64,000 nucleotides of DNA from Alteromonas sp. MMG017 (GTDB lineage: Bacteria > Pseudomonadota > Gammaproteobacteria > Enterobacterales > Alteromonadaceae), in the NCBI RefSeq assembly GCF_018100795.1, contig NZ_JAGJDY010000003.1, positions 310,001 through 374,000 on the forward strand, in the 5' to 3' direction. Both the position numbers and the translations under genes were made by a program. Position 1 is the stretch's first letter. Every line of letters starts with the position of its first letter. The notes below the pieces were generated by a model. It worked only from the letters and a program-made list of their open reading frames with translations, was not told the origin of the DNA and did no database searches. Positions 54,041-62,664 of the stretch are shown one piece after another.

Positions 54041-56470
54041 TTAGAACAGCGCACGTACTCCTAGCGTAAGGTTACGGCCAGGTAGTGGCGCTTGATCTTT
54101 CAAAAATGATGTATGAACGCGAGCTTCTTCATCTGTTAGATTGTTTCCTTTTGCATAAACAATCCACTCAACGCCTTGGCCGCCAAATTCGTACTGAACA
54201 CTGGCATCTAACAAGGTGTAACCATCGGTTTGTGTTTCGTAAGACGCAACGTCGTCTTGGTCATCATACCAAGTTACGCCTACATCAGCACTTACACCGT
54301 TATTGACGTAACTAATGTTACCACCAAATCGCATAGGTGGAGTACGAGGCAAGTTGTCGTCTTCTATTTCTGCGTTAATATAATCACTAAACACAGTAAC
54401 ACGTACTTGCGCATTTACATCGTAGTAGGCTTCGGCTTCTAAGCCCCAAATATCCGCATCGGCTTGTTGGAAGTAATAGATAGGTGTGCCTTCTTCTTCA
54501 TGGCCTTCCTCTTCTTCTTCCTCATGATCTTCGTGCTCTTCGGTTATTGCCAATAACCCAGTATTTGTTTGATAAATATAATCATCCGCTTGGTTATAGA
54601 ACAATGAAACTGTATAGCCCCAATCGCCAGTGAATTTACGGAAAGTAACATCGATATTGGTGCTAACTTCTTTTTCTACGTCTTTTAAGTCTTCTTCAAT
54701 ATGACCGTCTTCATCTAAATCGAAAACCAAACCTAGCTCGTAGCTTTGTGTGGCTAAATGCTGGCCTGCAGAGAACAACTCTTGTTGGCTAGGCGCACGC
54801 TCACTACGTGAAAGTGTAGTGGCGATTGAGCGCCCTTCTGCATATTCCCAGTTCAAACCAGCTGATAAAGACGTACTGGTGAAGTCATACTTGTTGAAGC
54901 TATATGAAGTGACTTGTTCTTCATGCTCTTCATGATCCTCTTCTTCTTCGTGCTCATCTTCATCAGCATGCGTCACCTCAAGAGATAACTCACTGTCGTC
55001 GGCATCGTACTCAGTGTATTCAACACGACCACCTAGTTCGAAGGTCACGTCTCCCACTACTTTTTGTTCTACAAGGTAGACCGCATAGTTTGAAGAGGTA
55101 TTTGCAGGGGTAAAGGCTTCTTCCCCTTCAGCTTCATAGTCGCTATGTTGGAACTGGACACCTAGCACACCATGCCAGCCATCCACTTCTTCATGTGAAA
55201 TTGAAGCGCGAATATCACTAGATTTATTAGTGAAAATAGTGCCTTGCTCGCCATCTTCAATTTCAACGTGTTCGTAATCGGTATAAGCCGCTGCAAACTT
55301 CGCATTGGTTAACCCTCTGATAGGTGAATGCCATTCGCCTGCCGCTTGATAACGAGTCATGTCTACGTCAATCAATACGCCTTCTTCTTCGTGCAGCTCT
55401 TCATCATGATCTTCGTCGTCATGATCTTCATCATCGTGGTCTTCTTCATGCTCATGACTGTGACCAGGCACGCCATAACGGTTATCAAGTTGCTCTACCG
55501 CAAAGCCAAAGTAACCTTCTTCACCAATGTAAGACAAGCCAGCCGTAATATCGCTGGTTTCCATCGCGGTGCTTTCTAATACGCCGTATGCTTCATCTTC
55601 ATCAGGTTCTACTGAAGCATAACCAGGAATATCCGTGTCATCTGTGTTACGAGAATAGCCATCGATATGCCATGCAAAGTTACCGCTGCCACCAGTTACA
55701 TCGCCGCGAGCAAATTTACCGTTATCTACTGTGCTGTAGCTTACTTCGGCTTCACCTTCAACGCCGTCCATTTGGTGTTGCACAATACGCTTATCAACGA
55801 TGTTAACCACACCGCCAATGGCACCGCTACCATATTGCAAAGTGGCAGGGCCGCGAAGGACTTCTACTTGTGTGGCACTTGCCAAGTTACTGGTTACATT
55901 GTGGTCAGGACCAACACGAGATACATCAGAAACATCTAATCCATTTTGAACAATTTTAACCCGTGGGCCATCGTTACCACGAATAATTGGGCTACTTGAG
56001 ACTGGACCAAAATACGTGCTTTGTACCCCAGGAGTATTCTTTAACGTTTCACCTAATGTCGGCGCTTCAATACGTCTAAGGCGCTCTGCGCCAATAACAG
56101 TAACGGGCGTAACAGACTCAAGTACTGAAGATTGTAATGCGGTAGCCGTAACAACAATATTTTCAACAGACGAAGGGGTAAGTGAAAAATCAACGGTTTT
56201 ATCACCGACGATTTCACCAAGGTCATTGTCACCATGAATATATTGGCTTGAAAATACGTGAAGATGCACATGAGTTTGCTTAACATCGCTAAAACGGTAC
56301 ACACCGTTTTCATCGGTGGTAACGACTCGGCGAGTACCTTCAATGCTAACCTCGGCACCTTCAACGGGTTGACCTGACACATCGGTAACTTTACCGCTGA
56401 TAACAGTCGCAAAGGATGGAGACGAGAGTAGACCTGCTATCGTAAGACTTAGCAGTGAACGCATTTTCAT
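54041..56470 (-). CDS. zinc-type TonB-dependent receptor (ZnuD-like)
   Basis: An 809-residue outer-membrane receptor. Signal peptide cleaved after SPSFA, then a carboxypeptidase-regulatory-like beta domain (VISGKVTDVSGQPVEGAEVS, about 22-100), a plug domain (SVENIVVTATAL, TLGETLKNTPGVQSTYFGP, VEVLRGPATLQYGSGAIGG) and a barrel ending VRALF. Three extracellular-type loops are packed with His, Glu and Asp (about residues 340-365, 500-520 and 640-660, for example HSHEHEEDHDDEDHDDEDHD). Such loops occur in ZnuD zinc receptors. A Zur-like palindrome lies upstream, so zinc is the probable substrate. Confidence 0.92.
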   Translation of the reverse strand: MKMRSLLSLTIAGLLSSPSFATVISGKVTDVSGQPVEGAEVSIEGTRRVVTTDENGVYRFSDVKQTHVHLHVFSSQYIHGDNDLGEIVGDKTVDFSLTPSSVENIVVTATALQSSVLESVTPVTVIGAERLRRIEAPTLGETLKNTPGVQSTYFGPVSSSPIIRGNDGPRVKIVQNGLDVSDVSRVGPDHNVTSNLASATQVEVLRGPATLQYGSGAIGGVVNIVDKRIVQHQMDGVEGEAEVSYSTVDNGKFARGDVTGGSGNFAWHIDGYSRNTDDTDIPGYASVEPDEDEAYGVLESTAMETSDITAGLSYIGEEGYFGFAVEQLDNRYGVPGHSHEHEEDHDDEDHDDEDHDEELHEEEGVLIDVDMTRYQAAGEWHSPIRGLTNAKFAAAYTDYEHVEIEDGEQGTIFTNKSSDIRASISHEEVDGWHGVLGVQFQHSDYEAEGEEAFTPANTSSNYAVYLVEQKVVGDVTFELGGRVEYTEYDADDSELSLEVTHADEDEHEEEEDHEEHEEQVTSYSFNKYDFTSTSLSAGLNWEYAEGRSIATTLSRSERAPSQQELFSAGQHLATQSYELGLVFDLDEDGHIEEDLKDVEKEVSTNIDVTFRKFTGDWGYTVSLFYNQADDYIYQTNTGLLAITEEHEDHEEEEEEGHEEEGTPIYYFQQADADIWGLEAEAYYDVNAQVRVTVFSDYINAEIEDDNLPRTPPMRFGGNISYVNNGVSADVGVTWYDDQDDVASYETQTDGYTLLDASVQYEFGGQGVEWIVYAKGNNLTDEEARVHTSFLKDQAPLPGRNLTLGVRALF

Positions 56471-56524
56471 AACGGTTTCCCTAACAATTTCTTTATTTGT
56501 TTAACCATTTACATGGCTATTCTT

Positions 56525-56543
56525 GTGATGTTATAACATTTTG
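56525..56543 (-). promoter_or_regulatory. Zur-like operator upstream of the TonB receptor
   Basis: GTGATGTTATAACATTTTG contains the perfect 12-base palindrome ATGTTATAACAT (56528-56539), the core of the gammaproteobacterial Zur box. It lies 55-75 bases before the receptor start codon, a usual operator position. Zinc-replete Zur should repress the receptor, ChaC-like and GNAT genes. Confidence 0.8.
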
Positions 56544-56716
56544 TGGGTTGAGCCGTTTATTGTCAATGGCAACTTGTCTACGATTTAACTTCATTCACCG
56601 AGGACACTGGTTAAAGTAGTACTTTGATTAGAGACAGTCGCCGTCATGCTTAACGCTGAGAATAGACTGAAGTGTGGGGCAAGGCACTGGGTAGAAAATA
56701 GCATAAAGAGTGAAAC

Positions 56717-57685
56717 TTACGCCCTACTCACTGGAAAGTTGAGCACCTCTTGAATATGCGACGCCCCTATTTTAAGCATTAACAACCGATCTATACCTAG
56801 CGCTACACCTGCGCACTGTGGCAAGCCGCTTTTCAGTGCTGACAGAAATCGTGTATCTATAGGCTTTACAGATTGGCCATTATTGCGACGCTTCTCATTG
56901 TCTTGCTCGAAACGTTGCTCTTGTTCTGAAGCATCGCTGAGTTCATGAAATCCGTTCGCCAATTCAGCCCCTTTAAAATACACTTCAAATCTGTCGGCAG
57001 TGCGTGAGTCTTCTGTATTGATACGGGCAAGCGATGCTTGTGAAGCAGGAAACCCAAATACAAAACACGGGCGTTCTTGGCCTATAACGGGCTCAATCGC
57101 CATTGCAAAAAGCAGTTGTAGCTTACTGTCTTTATTAAGTTGTTCCGGGCTTGAAATATTTATATTGCAGTCAGCCATTTTAGCCAAAAGCATTTCATCC
57201 GTAGCGGTTAGTGGGTCAATCTCTAAACGAGATTTAAACACATTTTGATAACTAACCAACTCTCCAGAATCCGTCCCTAAAGTTTCCATTAACAATGCAT
57301 CAACCTCTTGCATTAAGGCGTGATGGTCGAATCCAGGACGATACCATTCAAGCATAGTGAACTCAGGGTTATGCCAGCGCCCTTCCCCTTCATGCCTAAA
57401 TGCTTTGCAGACTTGATAAATAGCACCACTTTGGTCGCACAAAAGGCGTTTCATAGCGAACTCAGGGGACGTCTGCAGGTATAAGTCTACGGGCTTACCA
57501 TCATGTGAATGATTGAACCTAGTATAAAATGCATCAAGATGTTCATCGGTTACCGTACCGGTGGACAACAAAGGGGTTTCTACTTCTAGCACATCACGTG
57601 TATAGAAAAAATGTCTTATGCTGCGAAGTAAGTGGGCTCGCGCAAGTCGAGAATCATGTGATGAGGTAGGTTGCCAGTCGTTCAT
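56717..57685 (-). CDS. epmA: elongation factor P--(R)-beta-lysine ligase
   Basis: A class II lysyl-tRNA-synthetase paralogue (PoxA/GenX/YjeA) that attaches (R)-beta-lysine to EF-P. It is 322 residues, lacking the anticodon-binding domain of true LysRS. Motif 2 is CKAFRHEGEGRWHNPEFTMLEWYRP and motif 3 GVALGIDRLLMLKIGA. FHELSDASEQEQRFEQDNEKR is the family's insertion region. It lies 250 bases downstream of efp on the same strand, with a hairpin between. Confidence 0.96.
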   Translation of the reverse strand: MNDWQPTSSHDSRLARAHLLRSIRHFFYTRDVLEVETPLLSTGTVTDEHLDAFYTRFNHSHDGKPVDLYLQTSPEFAMKRLLCDQSGAIYQVCKAFRHEGEGRWHNPEFTMLEWYRPGFDHHALMQEVDALLMETLGTDSGELVSYQNVFKSRLEIDPLTATDEMLLAKMADCNINISSPEQLNKDSKLQLLFAMAIEPVIGQERPCFVFGFPASQASLARINTEDSRTADRFEVYFKGAELANGFHELSDASEQEQRFEQDNEKRRNNGQSVKPIDTRFLSALKSGLPQCAGVALGIDRLLMLKIGASHIQEVLNFPVSRA

Positions 57686-57868
57686 GAAAAGGTGTGTGTT
57701 TACTTATTGAAAAGGGTGGTGATAAATACGATAAAAAGCGTTGGGATTATCAACTCTTAACCTTACGAGATTCGAGCTTGCGATGCTTATGCTTACAAAG
57801 CCTAAGCTCAAGATTCTTGGGCTTAATCTGGCAAATAACGCTTGAAAAAATGCGTAACGATAAGCGAG

Positions 57869-57897
57869 TTACCGATGCCAAATACAGCATCGGCTAA
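57869..57897 (-). terminator. hairpin downstream of efp
   Basis: CCGATGC (57872-57878) / GCATCGG (57887-57893), extended by GTTA/TAAC outside a one-base bulge, with an 8-base loop. No U-tract follows on the minus strand, so it may be a processing or 3'-stabilising hairpin rather than a terminator. Confidence 0.45.
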
Positions 57898-57939
57898 CTT
57901 CAGCTTTTCTACCTACTTTTTACTTACTTTTACCTATTT

Positions 57940-58509
57940 TTACTTCTGCGCACGAGACGCATACTCACCAGAGCGAGTATCTACTTTAATCACTTCGCCT
58001 GTTTGCACAAACAAAGGAACACGTACTACTGCGCCCGTTGTTAGCGTAGCTGGCTTACCACCTGTACCCGCAGTATCGCCTTTAAGGCCTGGGTCAGTTT
58101 CAGTAATTTCAAGTTCAACGAAGTTTGGTGGCGTTACTGTAATTGGCGTACCGTTCCACAAGGTAATAACGCATACATCGTTTTCGACTAACCACTTAAC
58201 GCTATCACCCACCGCTTTTTCGTCGGCAGCGATTTGTTCGAATGTTTCGTTGTTCATAAAGTGGTAGAATTCGCCATCGGTGTACAAGTATGCAAGCTCA
58301 GTGTCCAAAACATCTGCGCCTTCTACTGACTCACCAGAGCGGAAAGTTTTTTCTAAAACTTTGCCTGAAATAAGTTTACGAATTTTAACGCGGTTGAATG
58401 CCTGACCCTTGCCCGGCTTCACGTATTCGTTTTCTAAAATGTTACAAGGTTCACCGTCCAGCATGATTTTCAGGCCGGCTTTGAACTCGTTAGTGCTGTA
58501 ATTAGCCAT
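57940..58509 (-). CDS. efp: translation elongation factor P
   Basis: Relieves ribosome stalling at proline stretches. The start is the ATG at 58509 ([17 protein letters not shown]) with AGAGGAATT upstream; a longer frame adds 29 residues that do not belong to the family. The 189-residue protein has the KOW-like N-domain with the modified lysine K34 in VKPGKGQAF, and two OB domains ending in [14 protein letters not shown]34 and its neighbours fit beta-lysylation by EpmA/EpmB, both encoded beside it. It is divergent from epmB, as in E. coli. Confidence 0.97.
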   Translation of the reverse strand: MANYSTNEFKAGLKIMLDGEPCNILENEYVKPGKGQAFNRVKIRKLISGKVLEKTFRSGESVEGADVLDTELAYLYTDGEFYHFMNNETFEQIAADEKAVGDSVKWLVENDVCVITLWNGTPITVTPPNFVELEITETDPGLKGDTAGTGGKPATLTTGAVVRVPLFVQTGEVIKVDTRSGEYASRAQK

Positions 58510-58545
58510 AATTCCTCTGTCTAAACATAAGGTACAAAAAATTTC

Positions 58546-59571
58546 GTGGAACAAATAATACCTAAAAAAGCGATTTCTGTAGAGCATAACTGGCAAAAAG
58601 AATTAGCTAATAGCTTTACCAGCCCTGAAAAGCTGTTGTCTTTTTTAGATTTACCTACCAAAGACTACGAACAAGACAGTAAAGCACGACGCCTTTTTCC
58701 TATGCGTGTTCCACGACACTTTGCTTCGCTAATGGAAAAAGGAAACCCAATGGATCCACTTTTTCTGCAAGTGATGCCCCTTAAAGAAGAGTTTAGTATT
58801 GAACCGGGTTACACGAAAGACCCATTAGATGAACACGATACTGCGAGCAAAGGCTTGTTACACAAGTACGACTCACGAGTGTTACTCATGGTTCGCACTG
58901 GGTGCGCCGTTAACTGCCGCTATTGTTTTCGCAGGCACTTCCCTTATGCCGATAACGCAGTGAATAAAGCCCAGTGGCAAGAGGCAATAGATTACATTAC
59001 TGGCAACCCTGCCATTAACGAAGTGATTTTTTCAGGCGGCGACCCGCTAATGGCAAAAGATGATCACCTAGCCGCATTGGCAAAAGAAATCGCCGCAATC
59101 CCTCATATTAAAAGACTTCGCATACACACCCGTTTACCGGTTGTATTGCCCGAGCGCCTCGATAACGCTTTTTTTGACTGGTTTACTCAGCTGTCTATTC
59201 AAAAAATACTCGTGTTACACGTCAATCATGCTAATGAAGTATCAACAGCGTTGAAAACTAGGCTGGAGAAATTGCGTAGTCAGGGCGTTACCCTGTTAAA
59301 CCAATCGGTGTTGCTAAAAGATGTGAATGACTCGGCCGATGCATTGTGTGAATTAAGTGAGCGGTTATTTGATGCGGGGGTTCTGCCGTACTATTTACAT
59401 GTACTCGATAAAGTACAAGGGGCAAGTCACTTCTATGTAAGCGATGATAAGGCAAGACAGATTATGCAAGAAGCGATAAAGCGCCTACCAGGTTTCCTTG
59501 TGCCTAAACTCGTTAGAGAGATAGGCGCTCAGCCTGGCAAAACGCCTATCGACTTACATTTACATCCCTAA
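58546..59571 (+). CDS. epmB: EF-P beta-lysylation protein (lysine 2,3-aminomutase)
   Basis: Radical-SAM, PLP-dependent enzyme converting lysine to (R)-beta-lysine for EF-P. The 341-residue protein has the cluster motif [18 protein letters not shown] (CxxxCxxC, about residue 123), then [11 protein letters not shown], and PLP-region segments [17 protein letters not shown]. The start is a GTG at 58546, matching the family N-terminus (MEQIIPKK). It is divergent from efp with a 36-base gap, so the two probably share a promoter region. Confidence 0.96.
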   Translation: MEQIIPKKAISVEHNWQKELANSFTSPEKLLSFLDLPTKDYEQDSKARRLFPMRVPRHFASLMEKGNPMDPLFLQVMPLKEEFSIEPGYTKDPLDEHDTASKGLLHKYDSRVLLMVRTGCAVNCRYCFRRHFPYADNAVNKAQWQEAIDYITGNPAINEVIFSGGDPLMAKDDHLAALAKEIAAIPHIKRLRIHTRLPVVLPERLDNAFFDWFTQLSIQKILVLHVNHANEVSTALKTRLEKLRSQGVTLLNQSVLLKDVNDSADALCELSERLFDAGVLPYYLHVLDKVQGASHFYVSDDKARQIMQEAIKRLPGFLVPKLVREIGAQPGKTPIDLHLHP

Positions 59572-59574
59572 ACC

Positions 59575-59766
59575 TTAAGCGAAAGTGTTTATATTTCCGC
59601 CTACAGCAGGATTAGAAGATGTTGATTTTGGTACGTCAGCTGAATTTTCTAAAAGCTGAAGCGCCGCTTTTCCTTCTTGCTCTTGTTGACCCTTGGCCAA
59701 CTTAAGCGAAGCGAGTTCAAGTGACGCACCGGACGTTCCAGAGGCACTAGCACCTTGTAGATCCAT
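59575..59766 (-). CDS. putative motility protein (YjfB family)
   Basis: A small protein of 63 residues. The ATG at 59766 (MDLQGASASGTSG) has AAAGGAAA upstream, unlike the earlier in-frame start. SLELASLKLAKGQQEQEGKAALQLLEN and the C-terminal VGGNINTFA fit the YjfB-type putative motility family (helix then G-x-N-I-x-x-x-A end). Function unproven. It is convergent with epmB, with stop codons three bases apart. Confidence 0.7.
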   Translation of the reverse strand: MDLQGASASGTSGASLELASLKLAKGQQEQEGKAALQLLENSADVPKSTSSNPAVGGNINTFA

Positions 59767-59930
59767 ACCGTTTTCCTTTGTTGCTTGAAGCAAAGTAAAA
59801 AAATAGGCAAAATTGCCCACCTTCGAAGTTATCGGCTAAAGATGCTGAAACTTTAATCTAATTTTACACTGCTTTTTTCAGGCGCTTTTTATGAGACGTC
59901 TTTTATAGGCTTCTTTGTATAGGAAAAGAT

Positions 59931-60245
59931 ATGCAAGCTATTCACCAACAACTTCAAGATACTATCCAGACCCTTTATCGTAAGGCGGTGGATGCAGATC
60001 AAGCATTGGATCGTTTGCAAAAAGACAGTCAAGGCAAGTTCGCCGCCATATTTGCTGAAGATAGCCCGTTCACCACACAAGCAAAACGCTTCGGCCCTTA
60101 TGTGGAAGAGATTGCAGTAGATTGGCAAGCATTGAAAGACATGACAGAAGAAGAAGCGAAGGCAGCTTTGCCGTCTTTGATTAAAAAGATTGAATTGGCA
60201 CTTACCACGGTGTCTCAATTTCAGCAGTCTTTGGCAAGTAAATAG
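59931..60245 (+). CDS. unknown small helical protein
   Basis: A 104-residue, charged, all-helical protein starting MQAIHQQLQDTIQTLYRKAV, with AGGAAAAGAT upstream of the ATG. It has no membrane segment, signal peptide or cysteine. The layout slightly recalls the N-terminal half of primosomal protein PriC (a helical bundle), but I cannot support that. It is followed by a 10-bp stem hairpin. Confidence 0.65.
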   Translation: MQAIHQQLQDTIQTLYRKAVDADQALDRLQKDSQGKFAAIFAEDSPFTTQAKRFGPYVEEIAVDWQALKDMTEEEAKAALPSLIKKIELALTTVSQFQQSLASK

Positions 60246-60286
60246 ACGCGCTTTTTAACCTACAAATACCATTAACCTATAAAAAT

Positions 60287-60321
60287 CCATGCTACCTTTA
60301 TTCGCAATTTAGGTAGCATGG
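60287..60321. terminator. hairpin between convergent genes
   Basis: Perfect 10-bp inverted repeat CCATGCTACC (60287-60296) / GGTAGCATGG (60312-60321) with a 15-base AT-rich loop. There is no strong U-tract on either side. It may act as a transcript end or boundary element between the convergent genes. Confidence 0.5.
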
Positions 60322-60361
60322 CCACGTTTAGATTTTGGCTCAGGGAGCTAGCGCAAGCTAT

Positions 60362-60401
60362 TAGTGTTCCCCTACCTCGCCTAGTGTTCCACTACCTCGC
60401 C
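60362..60401. repeat. 20-base tandem duplication across a stop codon
   Basis: Two adjacent copies of TAGTGTTCC(C/A)CTACCTCGCC, 60362-60381 and 60382-60401, differing at one base. On the minus strand the second copy encodes the last residues (GEVVEH, stop) of the gene ending at 60381, and the first is the same stretch repeated after the stop. The period of 20 is not a multiple of three. Confidence 0.88.
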
Positions 60402-61730
60402 CGCTTCAATTTGATTGATTAAGTTCCCTTCAGCATGGGCCTTTTGATACATAGGCACTTGTTTGATTAGTCGCTTAATCTCAGCCACTTCGTTTAAATA
60501 GGCGTCGCTGTCTACTTGCCCATACTTTTCCGTAAATGCTTGCTTACTCAACCCTTCAGGGAAGGTTTTTATCGCAGGGACAATGTCGTTATCAGATTGA
60601 ATTCGTGCCACCGCGTTTTGCGTACTTTCGGCATGCTCAGGCATGGTCGCCACTCGGGCAAATTGTGAGCCCGACATATCGGCACCTAAATCAACAAAAC
60701 TGTAGCCTGAACCACCTGCACCTCTGTCCATTAACTCTTTGAACTCACCAATCGCCCAGGACATATCTTGCTCGGCAAGTAATTCAAGGGCAGCGGAAAT
60801 AATGAAATGCCGGGCCAAATCGTTACGCTCCAATAAAATAGCGGGGGCGCGAGGCTTCAGTGCTTTTGTTGGGTTGGGCTGTAAGTCACCCACTAAGCTA
60901 CCAATACGATAGTGCCCCACATACGCTGCAAGCGCCAAAATAACCGCTTTATTATGTAGTGCTGCCTCTTGTGGAGAATTGCTTTGCTCTCTTGCGCGAG
61001 CCATGCCTTCCCGTAAATACTCAATAAGAGGCACTGGCTGCTTTGATAAGGCTAAATCTCGCCCTGAAATATAACGCAAGTAATAAGCGGCAAGGGTTTG
61101 AAGCTCGGTTTCTTCTTCAACGCCCATATTATTAGACACAACGGTAAGCTCTTCTAATAACGAGGCCAGTGGGGCAGTATGTAAAGACACCTCACCACGG
61201 CGCATGGTCACTTTTTCAACTCGGGTCAGGGCAATAGTGGCAATTTCAGACTTAGTCCAATAATTTATACCCTTTTCAGCAAACGAGAGCATGAGAGGCC
61301 CAGACAACGACAAATCCCCCACACTAATATAATCAATTTGCAGGCTATCGCCGGGTAAAATCAGTGCTGATACATTGAAATATAAATCAACGCTACTGGG
61401 TGAAAAGGTAAAGGTAATTGTACTGCCTACTTCGGTTACGTTGACTACGCCACTAAAATTAGGCACGGCCCGCTGCAACACCCCGACTAAGCTTTCAATC
61501 TGGGTTTCGGTTAGATGAATAACATGATTAGCACTACGCTCGGTGAACGCATTTTGTAACTGAGACAATAAGTCGTTAACGCTATCTGCGCCATCCAATT
61601 GGTTTGGTGCACTGGCTACCACTAACGGCGAGCGCTGAACTACAGCTACGCTTACCCCTATCAATACGACAAAGGTAACCACGAATAAAGTCACCACGAC
61701 ACCAAGAATCCAACGACCCACACTTCTCAT
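60381..61730 (-). CDS. unknown membrane-anchored exported protein
   Basis: A 449-residue protein with one N-terminal membrane helix (about residues 8-30) and a large extracytoplasmic part. The first half (about 60-190) is strand-rich with HLTETQIESLVGVLQRAVPN and LILPGDSLQIDYISVGDLSL, like lipid- or polymer-binding domains that extend from the inner membrane. The second half (about 210-450) is helical. I do not recognise the family. It is a single leftward gene, 100 bases downstream of the HAD hydrolase gene and possibly cotranscribed. Its 3' end is duplicated across the stop codon. Confidence 0.75.
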   Translation of the reverse strand: MRSVGRWILGVVVTLFVVTFVVLIGVSVAVVQRSPLVVASAPNQLDGADSVNDLLSQLQNAFTERSANHVIHLTETQIESLVGVLQRAVPNFSGVVNVTEVGSTITFTFSPSSVDLYFNVSALILPGDSLQIDYISVGDLSLSGPLMLSFAEKGINYWTKSEIATIALTRVEKVTMRRGEVSLHTAPLASLLEELTVVSNNMGVEEETELQTLAAYYLRYISGRDLALSKQPVPLIEYLREGMARAREQSNSPQEAALHNKAVILALAAYVGHYRIGSLVGDLQPNPTKALKPRAPAILLERNDLARHFIISAALELLAEQDMSWAIGEFKELMDRGAGGSGYSFVDLGADMSGSQFARVATMPEHAESTQNAVARIQSDNDIVPAIKTFPEGLSKQAFTEKYGQVDSDAYLNEVAEIKRLIKQVPMYQKAHAEGNLINQIEAGEVVEH

Positions 61731-61832
61731 GATTTAATCACTTCCCAAACACCATGAATACATACCACCACGACCTTACCTAAACGCTACGTTGTGAAGA
61801 ATAGAAATAGTAGCTAAATCTAGTGTTTATGA

Positions 61833-62510
61833 CTAGCGACCTGTGATCTCTTGTTCCACCCATAATTGTAAGCTTTCGTAACGAGAGGTGGCCTCGGTGA
61901 AATCATGGGTAGCTGATTGAGTAGTAGGAACAACCACACACGCTAATTCAGCAGACAACGCTGACTGCATGCCAGTATACGTATCTTCAATGGCAATACA
62001 TTCAGCAGGCGATACACCCAACGTCTTCATTGCCAGTTGGTAACAATCGGGGGCAGGTTTGCTATTAGCAACATCTTCTACCGCCACCACACAGGAAATG
62101 TATTGCGCTAGGCCATAACTAGTCAGAGTTTTTTCAACTGATAATGTACTTCCCCCGGTCACTATCCCTAGGGTGTACCCTGCTTCTGCACACGCTTTGA
62201 TAGTTTCAGCAGCATAGGGCATAAGGGGGAAAGCTTGCTGTAAGAGATATTCTTCAATTTTGTCGTGTTTCTTTTTGGCCAGCAATTCGGGCTTTGCATC
62301 TAAAGAAAAATGCTTAACTACATCTTCGGCATTTTGTTTAACGGGTATGCCCGCCATTACCTTGCAGTAAAACTCGTCGGTTAATTCAGCCCCGTAGCTG
62401 GCGACTATTTCTTGCCAAAGAGTGAAGTGGACGTGCTCTGAATTAATCAAGGTACCATCGTGATCAAACAATAGCGTGGTAGTGTTTTTGGAAACGGAAG
62501 AATTTGCCAT
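61833..62510 (-). CDS. HAD-superfamily hydrolase (beta-phosphoglucomutase-like)
   Basis: A 225-residue HAD phosphatase with a helical cap. Motif 1 is LLFDHDGTLINSE (catalytic DxD), motif 2 is IVTGGST, and the Lys and acidic motifs are NSKPAPDCYQLA and CIAIEDTYTGMQSA. It resembles the YniC/GPH/beta-phosphoglucomutase group, which acts on sugar phosphates or phosphoglycolate; the substrate is not determined. It starts at 62510; the unknown exported protein lies downstream. Confidence 0.9.
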   Translation of the reverse strand: MANSSVSKNTTTLLFDHDGTLINSEHVHFTLWQEIVASYGAELTDEFYCKVMAGIPVKQNAEDVVKHFSLDAKPELLAKKKHDKIEEYLLQQAFPLMPYAAETIKACAEAGYTLGIVTGGSTLSVEKTLTSYGLAQYISCVVAVEDVANSKPAPDCYQLAMKTLGVSPAECIAIEDTYTGMQSALSAELACVVVPTTQSATHDFTEATSRYESLQLWVEQEITGR

Positions 62511-62607
62511 CGGTTCACCTCGAATATGAGCAAGTATTAAAACGAATTTTTTATTACTCGCATGATTACTTGCATGAATGCTTGTTAGAAAATGTACAGA
62601 TTATTGT

Positions 62608-62645
62608 ACTGAAAAAAAAGAACCTCCAATCAGGAGGCCCTAGAT
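62608..62645 (-). terminator. terminator of the phytochrome-like gene
   Basis: On the minus strand GGGCCTCC-TGATT-GGAGGTTC is followed by eight T residues (A-run at 62613-62620 on the plus strand). The 5-bp core stem CCTCC/GGAGG has flanking pairing. It lies just after the phytochrome stop codon. Confidence 0.8.
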
Positions 62646-62664
62646 AGATGGTCGGGCACAATGC

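Noticed and set aside
55324-55806. Several plus-strand ORFs opposite the TonB receptor
   Set aside because: They are antisense to the His/Glu/Asp-rich loop codons, whose low complexity keeps the other strand open.
57750-57840. Possible tRNA-like or structured RNA between epmA and efp
   Set aside because: There are short inverted repeats around AAGCCTAAGCTC, but no cloverleaf and no TpsiC-loop sequence.
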